A stretch of DNA of 64,000 nt from Ferrovibrio terrae_A (GTDB lineage: Bacteria; Pseudomonadota; Alphaproteobacteria; Ferrovibrionales; Ferrovibrionaceae), in the NCBI RefSeq assembly GCF_943372915.1, contig NZ_CALSAN010000019.1, positions 17,179 to 81,178 of the forward strand, given 5' to 3'. A model generated the notes under the pieces. The model was not told the origin of the DNA and searched no databases. It was given only the letters and a program-made list of their open reading frames with translations. Positions 53,410 through 60,579 of the stretch are shown piece after piece (positions within the stretch are counted from its first letter, which is position 1; every line of letters begins with the position of its first letter). The position numbers and the translations under genes are program-made.

Positions 53410-53699
53410 CCGACCACGACGGCGGGGATATCGCAGCAGAGGACGCGGCGGGTCTGTTCGACCCGATACCGCGCCACAAGCTGCCGACCATTCCCGCCGC
53501 CGTGGGCGCGGCCATCCTCTTCGAAATCGTGATGCAACTCGGCTTGACCCAGATCCACAGCGACGACGACATGACCGCCTGGCTGCACGAGAACAAGCGC
53601 ACCCTAAACGTGATCCGCGACCACCGCGCGGACCTGTGGCAGCGCATGGGCGCAGCGATTACCGCACGCCGTGCGGAATTCAAGGCGGCGCCGGAATGA
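53406..53699 (+). CDS. Small prophage protein
   Basis: A 97-aa, mainly helical protein between the parB-like and excisionase-like genes, overlapping both by 3-4 bp. A copy of the dispersed 15-bp palindrome lies near its 3' end (53662-53676). Function unknown. Confidence 0.5.
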   Translation: MTDHDGGDIAAEDAAGLFDPIPRHKLPTIPAAVGAAILFEIVMQLGLTQIHSDDDMTAWLHENKRTLNVIRDHRADLWQRMGAAITARRAEFKAAPE

Positions 53700-53965
53700 C
53701 AAGCCCGCTCGACATGACCTATTGGACTTGGCAACAGACCGCAGAACAGTTCGGCGGACGCTCGGCCCAATGGCTGCGGCGGCAGATCGCAACCAATCCG
53801 GATTTCATAGACTTCCCCAAAGCCGTGCTCGGGGGTAACTTCATCCGCGTTGCCGATTTCCTTGCATGGGATCGCAGGCAGAGCTGCGAGGCCGACATGC
53901 CGCGCGCTGGCAAGAGCGAACAGCAGGCGGTCGAGGATGAATTAATGCGGAGGGCGCAGCAGTGA
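53696..53965 (+). CDS. Excisionase-like small HTH protein
   Basis: An 89-aa protein with a MerR/Xis-like winged helix (WTWQQTAEQFGGRSAQWLRR near 8-30, then FIRVADFLAWDR). Its stop overlaps the integrase start, the usual xis-int arrangement, so it probably directs excision. The fit rests on context and fold pattern. Confidence 0.65.
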   Translation: MTSPLDMTYWTWQQTAEQFGGRSAQWLRRQIATNPDFIDFPKAVLGGNFIRVADFLAWDRRQSCEADMPRAGKSEQQAVEDELMRRAQQ

Positions 53966-55053
53966 CCGACAAGAAAATCCGGCATCTGGTTTCGAAGCCG
54001 AACCGCGACGGCACGATGCGCCACTACTGGCAGCCGACCAAGGCGCTGCGCGATGCCGGCTTTCATCCGGTCAAGCTGGCCGGCACGCTCGGCGAGGTGA
54101 TCGACCAGGCTGAGGTATGGAATGCCAAGGTCGACGATTTCTACAAGGGCACGACGCCGGCAGCGGCCGTGAAGCCGGACACCGTGAACTGGCTGATACA
54201 GCAATTCCAGCAGACTCCCGAGTTCAAGAAGCTGGGCGCGCGCACGCGTCAGGATCATATCTACTATTGGGGCATCATCGCGGCATGGTGCGGCGACATG
54301 CCCTACAAGCATCTGACACGGAAGGCTGTTAAATTCTGGCTGCGCGGCATCCAGAAAAAGAGCGAGGCCATGGCCTATCACTGCTACCTCAGCGGCAGCA
54401 GGCTCTACAAATTCGCCATGGGCGATTTCCTGCTCGACCTCAATCCGTTCGGCAAAATGGAAATCGCTGCACCAGCCGAGCGCGAGGTCGTGTGGTCGTG
54501 GGATGAAATCGAAATCTTCCGCGCGCAGGCGGTCAAGATGGGCCGGCGGTCGATTGCCCTGGCGCTGACCGTGGCCTACTGGCTGTCGCAGCGCGAGGGC
54601 GATGTCATCACCATCACCTGGACGAAATGGACCGGGCTACGTTTCGAGCTGACCCAGCGCAAGACCAAGACGCCGATTGCTGTAAAGGCGGTCGACGACC
54701 TGCGGCACTGGCTGGAAGAGACGCCGCGCGGCGACGCCCTGCAGATCGTGGTCAGCGAGACGACCGGCGCGGCCTATACGGCCGACAACTTCCGCAAGCT
54801 GGTCGCCGAAATCCGGGACGCCGCCGGCCTGCGGAAAGAGCTCCAGTTCAACGACGCCCGGCGCAGCGGCGCGACGACGCTGGGCGAGGCCGGATGCACC
54901 GAGGATGAAATCCGGGCCATCACCGGCCACAAGGACCGGAAGGTTCTTAACCGCTATGTGAAGGTCAACCCGGCCATGGCCGACAACGCCATGGGCAAGG
55001 TCGAGCGCCTGCACGAGCACAGGCTGCGCGCCAAGGCCGGCGGCGGCCAGTAA
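53962..55053 (+). CDS. int: Tyrosine-recombinase integrase
   Basis: A 363-aa site-specific recombinase. N-terminal arm- and core-binding parts (about 1-165) precede the catalytic domain: Arg in SQREGDVI (near 213), Lys in QRKTKTPI, the box-II FNDARRSGATT, His in ITGHKDRK and nucleophile Tyr in LNRYVK (near 330). The first box-II residue is Asn instead of the usual His, a known variation. It lies next to attR and should have inserted the phage into tRNA-Thr. The stop is 188 bp before the attR core. Confidence 0.92.
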   Translation: MTDKKIRHLVSKPNRDGTMRHYWQPTKALRDAGFHPVKLAGTLGEVIDQAEVWNAKVDDFYKGTTPAAAVKPDTVNWLIQQFQQTPEFKKLGARTRQDHIYYWGIIAAWCGDMPYKHLTRKAVKFWLRGIQKKSEAMAYHCYLSGSRLYKFAMGDFLLDLNPFGKMEIAAPAEREVVWSWDEIEIFRAQAVKMGRRSIALALTVAYWLSQREGDVITITWTKWTGLRFELTQRKTKTPIAVKAVDDLRHWLEETPRGDALQIVVSETTGAAYTADNFRKLVAEIRDAAGLRKELQFNDARRSGATTLGEAGCTEDEIRAITGHKDRKVLNRYVKVNPAMADNAMGKVERLHEHRLRAKAGGGQ

Positions 55054-55241
55054 CCACCCGAAACGCCCAAGGCGCTGTAGACCCGGTTTGCAGCCGAATG
55101 GCGGGCCATTCAGCCGGCAGGCTAGGCGGCCGATAGCGGCCCGCGACGCCATCGCCAGGCGCGTCCAACTTTGCGATAAAATGGTACGGAATTCAGGCCC
55201 GGAAAGTTGGACATGCCCTTGATTCCATTGGGCTTCCGACC
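55054..55241. other. Right prophage arm with candidate integrase arm-type sites
   Basis: No gene. GTCCAACTTT at 55163-55172 and its inverse AAAGTTGGAC at 55203-55212 match the TCCAACT sites in the left arm. A short stem GAATGG-cggg-CCATTC near 55095 could end the int transcript weakly. Confidence 0.55.
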
Positions 55242-55280
55242 GTTTACAAAACCGCTGCTCTACCGCTGAGCTAATCCGGC
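55242..55280. repeat. attR core (39 bp; orphan 5' half of tRNA-Thr)
   Basis: Identical to 20096-20134. The 3' half of the tRNA is absent here. To its right the original upstream region of tRNA-Thr continues, including a plausible leftward promoter TTGCCC-N17-TAAACA (about 55332-55304). Confidence 0.93.
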
Positions 55281-55388
55281 CCGGACAAGGCGTCCGGCGA
55301 CTGTTTACGTGAGCCGTCGGCGGCGGGCAAGCCGATCCGGCGGCAGTGGCGGGAAAATCGCACTATTCCGTCCTCTTCACGGGGCTGG

Positions 55389-56186
55389 TCACAGCTCCGG
55401 GGCGGCAACGCGGCCGGCGATTTCGGCGGCGGCATCCTGCAAGCGGCCCAGATGCCGGGCCACCATCTCGGCCCGTGTGGTGGCGCCGGCGGCCCAGGCC
55501 AGGCTCAGGCAGGCCAGCACGCGCTTGCCCTGCAGCACCGGCACGGCGATGGCATCGGCCTGGCTGCGTTCGGCGATGCCCCAGCGGCCATAGCCGGCCT
55601 CGCGCACGGCATAGCCACGCGCGCGATCACGCGCCAGATCGGCCAGCACGGCAGACGGATTGCGGGCGGCATGGTCATACGGGTCACCGGAGCGGCTCAG
55701 CCGCGTGAGGATCGTGCGCCGCTCGGCAGCCGGGCTAAACGCGAGATAGGCGCGCCCCATGGCACTCATCAGCATATGGACCCGAAAGCCGATGCGATCG
55801 CGGTTCACCATGAAGGGGGTCTGGTGCCGGCTGCTTTCCAGAATCTCCATGGCGCCATCCTTGTAGACGCCGATATCCGACGGCCAGAGCATGTCGCGGC
55901 ACAGCCGGTCCAGCACCGGGGCGGCCTGTTCGGCGATGGCGTCTTCCATGCCGAGATTCTGTCCGAAGAACCGCACGCTGGCACTGACACGATAACGGCC
56001 GTCTCTGGAGGAGCGGCGGGCAACGCCACCTTCCTCCAGTGTTTTCAGGATGCGCAGCAGGGTTGGCTTGGCCAGTCCGGTTTCGTCATGCAGCTCCTGC
56101 AGGCTGGCGCTGCGGTGATTGTGCAGCGCCTTGAACACATCCAGGCCGCGCGCCAGGGCGCGGATCGATTTTACGCTGGCCTGCAT
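55389..56186 (-). CDS. IclR-family transcriptional regulator
   Basis: A 265-aa regulator: winged HTH at about residues 8-70 (SLQELHDETGLAKPTLLRIL, partly quoted), then an IclR effector-binding domain (DIGVYKDGAMEILES, ending AISVPVLQGKR-like VAVPVLQGKRVLACLSL). Divergent from the Bug binding protein gene, it probably controls that gene and the hydrolase in response to their substrate. Intergenic 56187-56312 should hold both promoters. Confidence 0.88.
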   Translation of the reverse strand: MQASVKSIRALARGLDVFKALHNHRSASLQELHDETGLAKPTLLRILKTLEEGGVARRSSRDGRYRVSASVRFFGQNLGMEDAIAEQAAPVLDRLCRDMLWPSDIGVYKDGAMEILESSRHQTPFMVNRDRIGFRVHMLMSAMGRAYLAFSPAAERRTILTRLSRSGDPYDHAARNPSAVLADLARDRARGYAVREAGYGRWGIAERSQADAIAVPVLQGKRVLACLSLAWAAGATTRAEMVARHLGRLQDAAAEIAGRVAAPEL

Positions 56187-56312
56187 GGGCCCTCCCGGCC
56201 GCCAGTGTTACACCAGGTGAAACTTCGGTGAAAGACGGTTTTGCTGGCCGGGCGCGCGGTTCACTCTGTCGCCAACAGCCACGTCAGTTGGCCATACCGG
56301 GAGGAAAACAGC

Positions 56313-57290
56313 ATGATCACCCGTCGATCCATGATGGCATACACGGCTGCTGCAGCAGCCACCGTATCGGTTTCAGGTCGCGCCATGGCCCAGATAGCGG
56401 CCCAGCCGATGCGGATCGTCTTCCCCTTCACGGCCGGCGGCTCGGGCGACGCCCTGGCACGGCTGCTGGCCGACCAGCTGCGCATTGGCCTTGACCAGCC
56501 GGTGATCGTCGACAATCGCACCGGTGCTGCCGGTCGCATCGGCGTGCAGGCGGTGAAAACGGCGGCGCCCGACGGCAAGACGCTGCTGCTGACGCCGATC
56601 GCACCGGTCGCCGTCTACCAGCATGTCTACAGCAACCTCGGCTATGATCCGATCAAGGACCTCGCGCCGGTCTCGCAGGTCAGCACCATGGACTTCGCGC
56701 TTGCGGTTGGCACCGCGTTGCCGGTGAAGTCGGTCAAGGAGCTGGTCGCCTGGTGCAAGGCCAATCCGGCGCAGGCCAATTACGGCACGCCCGGTGCCGG
56801 CACGCTGCCGCATTTCTTCATGGTACTGGTCGGCCAGGCGGCGGGCATCGAGCTGCAGCATGTCGGATACAAGGGCTCGGCCGGTGCAATCACCGACCTG
56901 GCCGGTGGCCAGCTGCCGATGGTGTTGAGCACCACGCCTGATTTGATGAGCCTGCACAAGGCCGGCAAAATTCGCGTGATCGCCACGTCGGGTACGGCAC
57001 GGTCGCCCTTCCTGCCCGATGTGCCGACCTTCATCGAGAGCGGCTACAAGATCCAGGGCGACACCTGGTATGGCATGTTTGCGCCGGCCGGCACGCCGGC
57101 CGAGATGATCAAACGTTTCAGCGACATCCTCGTCGCCGCCCTGAAGACGCCGGAGCTGCGCGACAAACTCGCCAATCTCGGCCTGCAGCCCACCGGCACC
57201 AGCGCGGAGGAGCTGCGCGTGATCCTGCAACGCGATTCCGCCGCCTGGGCCCCGGCCGTGGCGGCATCGGGTTTCAAGCCAGAGAACTGA
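56313..57290 (+). CDS. Bug/TctC-family periplasmic binding protein
   Basis: A 325-aa protein with a Tat-like N-terminus (TRRSMMAYTAAAAATVSVSG, then AMAQ cleavage near 26). PMRIVFPFTAGGSGDALAR is the Bug ligand loop. No TctA/TctB follow, so it may be an orphan receptor or use a distant membrane partner. GGGAGGAAAA precedes ATG 56313. Grouped with a hydrolase, it may capture that enzyme's substrate or product. Confidence 0.87.
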   Translation: MITRRSMMAYTAAAAATVSVSGRAMAQIAAQPMRIVFPFTAGGSGDALARLLADQLRIGLDQPVIVDNRTGAAGRIGVQAVKTAAPDGKTLLLTPIAPVAVYQHVYSNLGYDPIKDLAPVSQVSTMDFALAVGTALPVKSVKELVAWCKANPAQANYGTPGAGTLPHFFMVLVGQAAGIELQHVGYKGSAGAITDLAGGQLPMVLSTTPDLMSLHKAGKIRVIATSGTARSPFLPDVPTFIESGYKIQGDTWYGMFAPAGTPAEMIKRFSDILVAALKTPELRDKLANLGLQPTGTSAEELRVILQRDSAAWAPAVAASGFKPEN

Positions 57291-57333
57291 TCGGCGCACC
57301 CGCCATTCTGTCCAGTATCACGCGTGGGAGATC

Positions 57334-58908
57334 ATGGCTGCCGTTCGCAATATCCTGTTCATCATGGCCGACCAGTTGCGGGCCGATTACCTGTCCTGCA
57401 CCGGTCATCCCACGCTGAAGACCCCGCATATCGACGGGCTGGCAAAAAAGGGCGTGCTGTTCGACCGGGCCTATTGCCAGGCGCCGGTCTGCGGGCCGTC
57501 GCGCATGTCATTCTACACGGGCCGTTACATGACCAGTCATGGCGCGACCTACAACAACGTGCCGCTGCGGGCCACGGAACTGACGCTGGGCGACTATCTG
57601 CGGCCGCTGGGTCATCGGGTGGCGCTGGTCGGCAAGACCCATATGAAAAGTGACGACGAGGGGATGAAGCGCCTCGGCATCGATCCGAAGTCCTCGCTGG
57701 GCGTGTTGATTTCTGAATGCGGCTTCGAGCCGTTCGAGCGCGACGACGGCCTGCATCCGAACCAGTCGCTCGATCCGGATCTGGCCTATAACACCTGGCT
57801 GCGCAGCCGGGGCTATGTCTCGGACAATCCATGGCATGATTTCGCCAATGCCGCCGAAGGGCCGGATGGCGAAATCCTCAGCGGCTGGTACATGCGCAAT
57901 TCCAACCTGCCGGCGCGCATCCGCGAAGAGGATTCCGAAACGCCCTATATGACCGACCGGGCGATGGATTTCATCCGCGAGTCCGGCGACAGGCCCTGGT
58001 GCCTGCATCTCAGCTACATCAAGCCGCACTGGCCCTATATCGCGCCGGCGCCGTATCACAACATGTACGGCATCGACCAGATCCTGCCGGCGCACCGGCG
58101 CGCGGCCGAGCGGCAGAATCCGCATCCGGTGGTTGATGCCTTCATGCAGCATGAGGAGTCGGTGAATTTCAGCCGCGACGGCGCACGTGAAACCGTGATC
58201 CCGGCCTATATGGGACTGGTGAAGCAGCTCGACGACCATCTCGGCCGCCTGTTCGCCTTCCTCGAATCCTCCGGCCGCATGCAGGATACGCTGATCGTGC
58301 TGACCAGCGACCACGGTGACTATCTTGGCGATCACTGGCTCGGCGAGAAGGAACTGTTCCACGAGGAAAGCGTGCGCATCCCGATGATCGTCTATCATCC
58401 CGATGCTGCCGCCGATGTAACGCGGGGCAGGGTGGACCATGCCTTCGTCGAGGCCATCGACCTGATCCCGACTTTTCTGGCAGCAGCCGGCGGTGTGCCG
58501 CAGCCGCACCGCCTGGAAGGGCTTTCGCTGCTGCCGCGTCTGTTCGGCGAGAGCGCGGCGCCCTGGCGCGATGCCGCTTTCAGCGAATGCGATTATGCCT
58601 TCCGGCCGGCGCGCCAGATCCTGAAACTGCCGCCCGACCGCGCGCGGGCCTACATGGTGCGCACAGATCGCTGGAAATACATCGCCTATGACGGTTTCCG
58701 GCCGCAGCTGTTCGATCTGCAGGATGATCCCGGCGAATACACCGATCTGGGCGAGAGCCCGGCCCATGCGGCCACCCGCGCAGAGCTGGCCGCCCGGCTG
58801 TTCGACTGGCTGCGCCAGCGCCGTATCCGCACCACGCTGTCGGATGCCGAGGTGGAAAAGCGCACCGGCACGGCCAAGGCGCGCGGCATCCTGTTCGGCG
58901 TCTGGTAA
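57334..58908 (+). CDS. Sulfatase / phosphonate monoester hydrolase-like enzyme
   Basis: A 524-aa alkaline-phosphatase-superfamily hydrolase. Metal residues lie in MADQLRAD, and formylglycine Cys53 in VCGPSRMSFYTGR matches C-x-P-S-R, so maturation is required. GKTHM near 100 and TSDHGDYLGDH near 328 complete the active site. The C-terminus (TGTAKARGILFG) recalls phosphonate monoester hydrolases, which also cleave sulfate and phosphate diesters. No signal peptide, so cytoplasmic. IclR-Bug-sulfatase suggests uptake and cleavage of a small ester. Confidence 0.83.
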   Translation: MAAVRNILFIMADQLRADYLSCTGHPTLKTPHIDGLAKKGVLFDRAYCQAPVCGPSRMSFYTGRYMTSHGATYNNVPLRATELTLGDYLRPLGHRVALVGKTHMKSDDEGMKRLGIDPKSSLGVLISECGFEPFERDDGLHPNQSLDPDLAYNTWLRSRGYVSDNPWHDFANAAEGPDGEILSGWYMRNSNLPARIREEDSETPYMTDRAMDFIRESGDRPWCLHLSYIKPHWPYIAPAPYHNMYGIDQILPAHRRAAERQNPHPVVDAFMQHEESVNFSRDGARETVIPAYMGLVKQLDDHLGRLFAFLESSGRMQDTLIVLTSDHGDYLGDHWLGEKELFHEESVRIPMIVYHPDAAADVTRGRVDHAFVEAIDLIPTFLAAAGGVPQPHRLEGLSLLPRLFGESAAPWRDAAFSECDYAFRPARQILKLPPDRARAYMVRTDRWKYIAYDGFRPQLFDLQDDPGEYTDLGESPAHAATRAELAARLFDWLRQRRIRTTLSDAEVEKRTGTAKARGILFGVW

Positions 58909-58966
58909 ACCGCCCCTGAAATGACGCTGGCTCGGGAAACGGCGGTTTCCAGGCTGCAGAAGGCAC

Positions 58967-58983
58967 TTGATAATCACTCGCAA
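58967..58983. promoter_or_regulatory. Fur-box-like palindrome 1
   Basis: A 17-bp imperfect palindrome TTGATAATCACTCGCAA, close to the alphaproteobacterial Fur-type pattern TTGaGAATcATTCGCAA. It lies 55-90 bp before the iron cluster. Confidence 0.55.
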
Positions 58984-59001
58984 GTTAGCTAAAACTGTCT
59001 C

Positions 59002-59016
59002 TGCGAATGATTTGCA
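59002..59016. promoter_or_regulatory. Fur-box-like palindrome 2
   Basis: TGCGAATGATTTGCA, an imperfect 15-bp palindrome of the same pattern, 19 bp after the first. Paired sites suggest iron-responsive control of the downstream genes. Confidence 0.55.
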
Positions 59017-59055
59017 GGACGAGTTCAGACTTGCTGGATGGGGTGCCGCGTGTCG

Positions 59056-59583
59056 ATGCGTGAGTTTGCCGGGGCCGAAAGTCGAAACGAGCAGAGCCCG
59101 CCGGGCCATTGGCCGACCAGCGTGCAGGAGCTGAACGAGGGCGAGCGGCTGGTGCTCTGGGCCTTCCGCCGCTGGGTCTCGGGCCGCGAGCATCTGCCGC
59201 TGCTGGCCCGTGAATTCGACCGCCAGTTCCGCCGCAGCGAAGCGCGGCCGGCCCTGGTGGCGCTGGATGCCGCCCTCAGCGACCTGACCCGCCATGCCCG
59301 CCGCACCATCGTCTATCACCAGCCCTGCTGCGCCTGCCTCGGCGCCGACGAGGTCTGCATGCTCTCCATTATTGCGGCGCTGCAGAATGGCGCGCCGGCC
59401 GCTGCACGCGCGATGGCGCAGTGGCTGGTGCGGGCCGCCGGCGTCAACGATTTTGTCGCCGGGCTCGATGTGTTTGCCGAATGTCTGACCGGCAGCGGCC
59501 ATGACCTGCCGTATCGCACGCGGCCTCGCCACGGTGTGCGCAGCCCGCTGCTGCAGCCCGTTGCCACCATGCGCATGCACTGA
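59056..59583 (+). CDS. Conserved Cys-containing protein of the iron cluster
   Basis: A 175-aa protein with no recognised family. Helical, with ELNEGERLVLWAFRRWVSGRE near 25-45 and a CCACLGADEVCM cysteine cluster in the middle that could bind a metal. It is the first gene behind two Fur-like boxes and is followed 14 bp later by bfd, so a role in iron handling is inferred. Alternative starts are 59038 (ATG) and 59050 (GTG). Confidence 0.6.
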   Translation: MREFAGAESRNEQSPPGHWPTSVQELNEGERLVLWAFRRWVSGREHLPLLAREFDRQFRRSEARPALVALDAALSDLTRHARRTIVYHQPCCACLGADEVCMLSIIAALQNGAPAAARAMAQWLVRAAGVNDFVAGLDVFAECLTGSGHDLPYRTRPRHGVRSPLLQPVATMRMH

Positions 59584-59597
59584 AGGCGAGGGCGACC

Positions 59598-59825
59598 ATG
59601 TATATCTGTCTCTGCCACGGCTTCACCGATCGCGATGTGCGAAGTGCCATCAGCCATGGGTGCAAGTCGGTTGCCGCCGTCTATCGTCATCTTGCCGACC
59701 GCCCGCAATGCGGCAAATGCGTACCGGACGTGCGCTGCATGCTGCACGAACACCGCGAGGCGCAGCATGGCGGCGGTATGCTGATTCCGGCCGGCGCGAT
59801 GGCCGAAATGGAAGGCGCCGACTGA
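59598..59825 (+). CDS. bfd: Bacterioferritin-associated ferredoxin
   Basis: A 75-aa [2Fe-2S] protein with cysteines at 4, 6, 38 and 41 (CLCHG and CGKC), the Bfd spacing. Bfd passes electrons to the haem of bacterioferritin to release stored iron, and bfr lies 265 bp downstream. It is a single-domain protein of family-typical length with a short C-terminal tail. Expression under iron shortage via the Fur-like boxes is expected. Confidence 0.9.
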   Translation: MYICLCHGFTDRDVRSAISHGCKSVAAVYRHLADRPQCGKCVPDVRCMLHEHREAQHGGGMLIPAGAMAEMEGAD

Positions 59826-59953
59826 TGAATGGCAGCCCGCTGGAGCTTGCGCTGTTTGTGGCAGCCAGCCTCGGTGTCGTGCTCTCCATGGGGGCCGTTT
59901 TGCGCATCATCCGCAGTCGCGCGGCAATTGAGAGGAAGTTGCAGAGAAACTGA
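59825..59953 (+). CDS. Small membrane protein in the iron cluster
   Basis: A 42-aa protein: one hydrophobic helix (LELALFVAASLGVVLSMGAVL, residues 6-26, partly quoted) followed by a basic tail (RIIRSRAAIERKLQR). Its ATG overlaps the bfd stop (TGATG), strong evidence of coupled translation. Function unknown; a membrane-anchor or regulatory role for Bfd/Bfr is possible. Confidence 0.6.
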   Translation: MNGSPLELALFVAASLGVVLSMGAVLRIIRSRAAIERKLQRN

Positions 59954-59971
59954 ATTAAATCGCGGTTTTCT

Positions 59972-59988
59972 TTGCGAGTAACTCGTAA
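59972..59988. promoter_or_regulatory. Fur-box-like palindrome upstream of bfr
   Basis: TTGCGAGTAACTCGTAA, a 17-bp near-palindrome related to the two upstream sites (shared ACTCGCAA/TTGCGAGT half). It lies about 100 bp before bfr. Confidence 0.5.
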
Positions 59989-60089
59989 TTTCACGCATTT
60001 TTCTTGAGCCTCTGAACGCCGCGGCGTAAGCCTCGTGCCGGGCCGCGCACTCGTTAGCGAGTCGCGCTTTTCGGCATGAGGAGTGTCCC

Positions 60090-60572
60090 ATGAAGGGCGA
60101 CAAGAAGGTTATCCAGCATCTCAACGGCGTGCTGAAGAACGAGCTGACTGCGATCAACCAGTATTTCCTGCATGCCCGCATGTGGAAGAGCTGGGGCTTC
60201 GAGCGGCTCGGTCATCACGAGTACAAAGAGTCGATCGAGGAGATGAAGCACGCCGACAAGATCATCGAGCGCGTGCTGCTGCTGGAAGGCATTCCCAACC
60301 TGCAGGATCTCGGCAAGCTCAAGATCGGCGAGACCGTGCCGGAAGGCCTGTCGGCCAACCTGGATCTCGAGCGCAAGGGCCGTGGCGACCTGATTGCCGC
60401 GATCAGCCATTGCGAGAGCGTGCAGGACTATGTCACCCGCGAGATGCTCACCAGCATCCTCGACGATACCGAAGAGCATATCGACCACCTGGAAACCCAG
60501 CTCGATCTGATCGGCAAGGTCGGCCTGCAGAATTACCTGCAGTCGCAGATGGGCGACGGTTCGTCGTCGTAA
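60090..60572 (+). CDS. bfr: Bacterioferritin
   Basis: A 160-aa ferritin subunit. Ferroxidase ligands Glu18, Glu51, His54, Glu94 and His130 are present, as is haem ligand Met52 (EEMKHADK). At the position of E. coli Glu127 there is Thr127 (DDTEEH), one ferroxidase ligand replaced; this also occurs in other alphaproteobacterial subunits as I recall. It stores iron as ferric mineral and pairs with Bfd. AGGAGTG precedes the ATG. Confidence 0.92.
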   Translation: MKGDKKVIQHLNGVLKNELTAINQYFLHARMWKSWGFERLGHHEYKESIEEMKHADKIIERVLLLEGIPNLQDLGKLKIGETVPEGLSANLDLERKGRGDLIAAISHCESVQDYVTREMLTSILDDTEEHIDHLETQLDLIGKVGLQNYLQSQMGDGSSS

Positions 60573-60579
60573 GCCGGGA

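Noticed and set aside
55283..55299. CGGAC...GTCCG hairpin next to attR considered as a terminator
   Set aside because: Short, no T-tract and no gene ends there. It may be part of the original tRNA leader.
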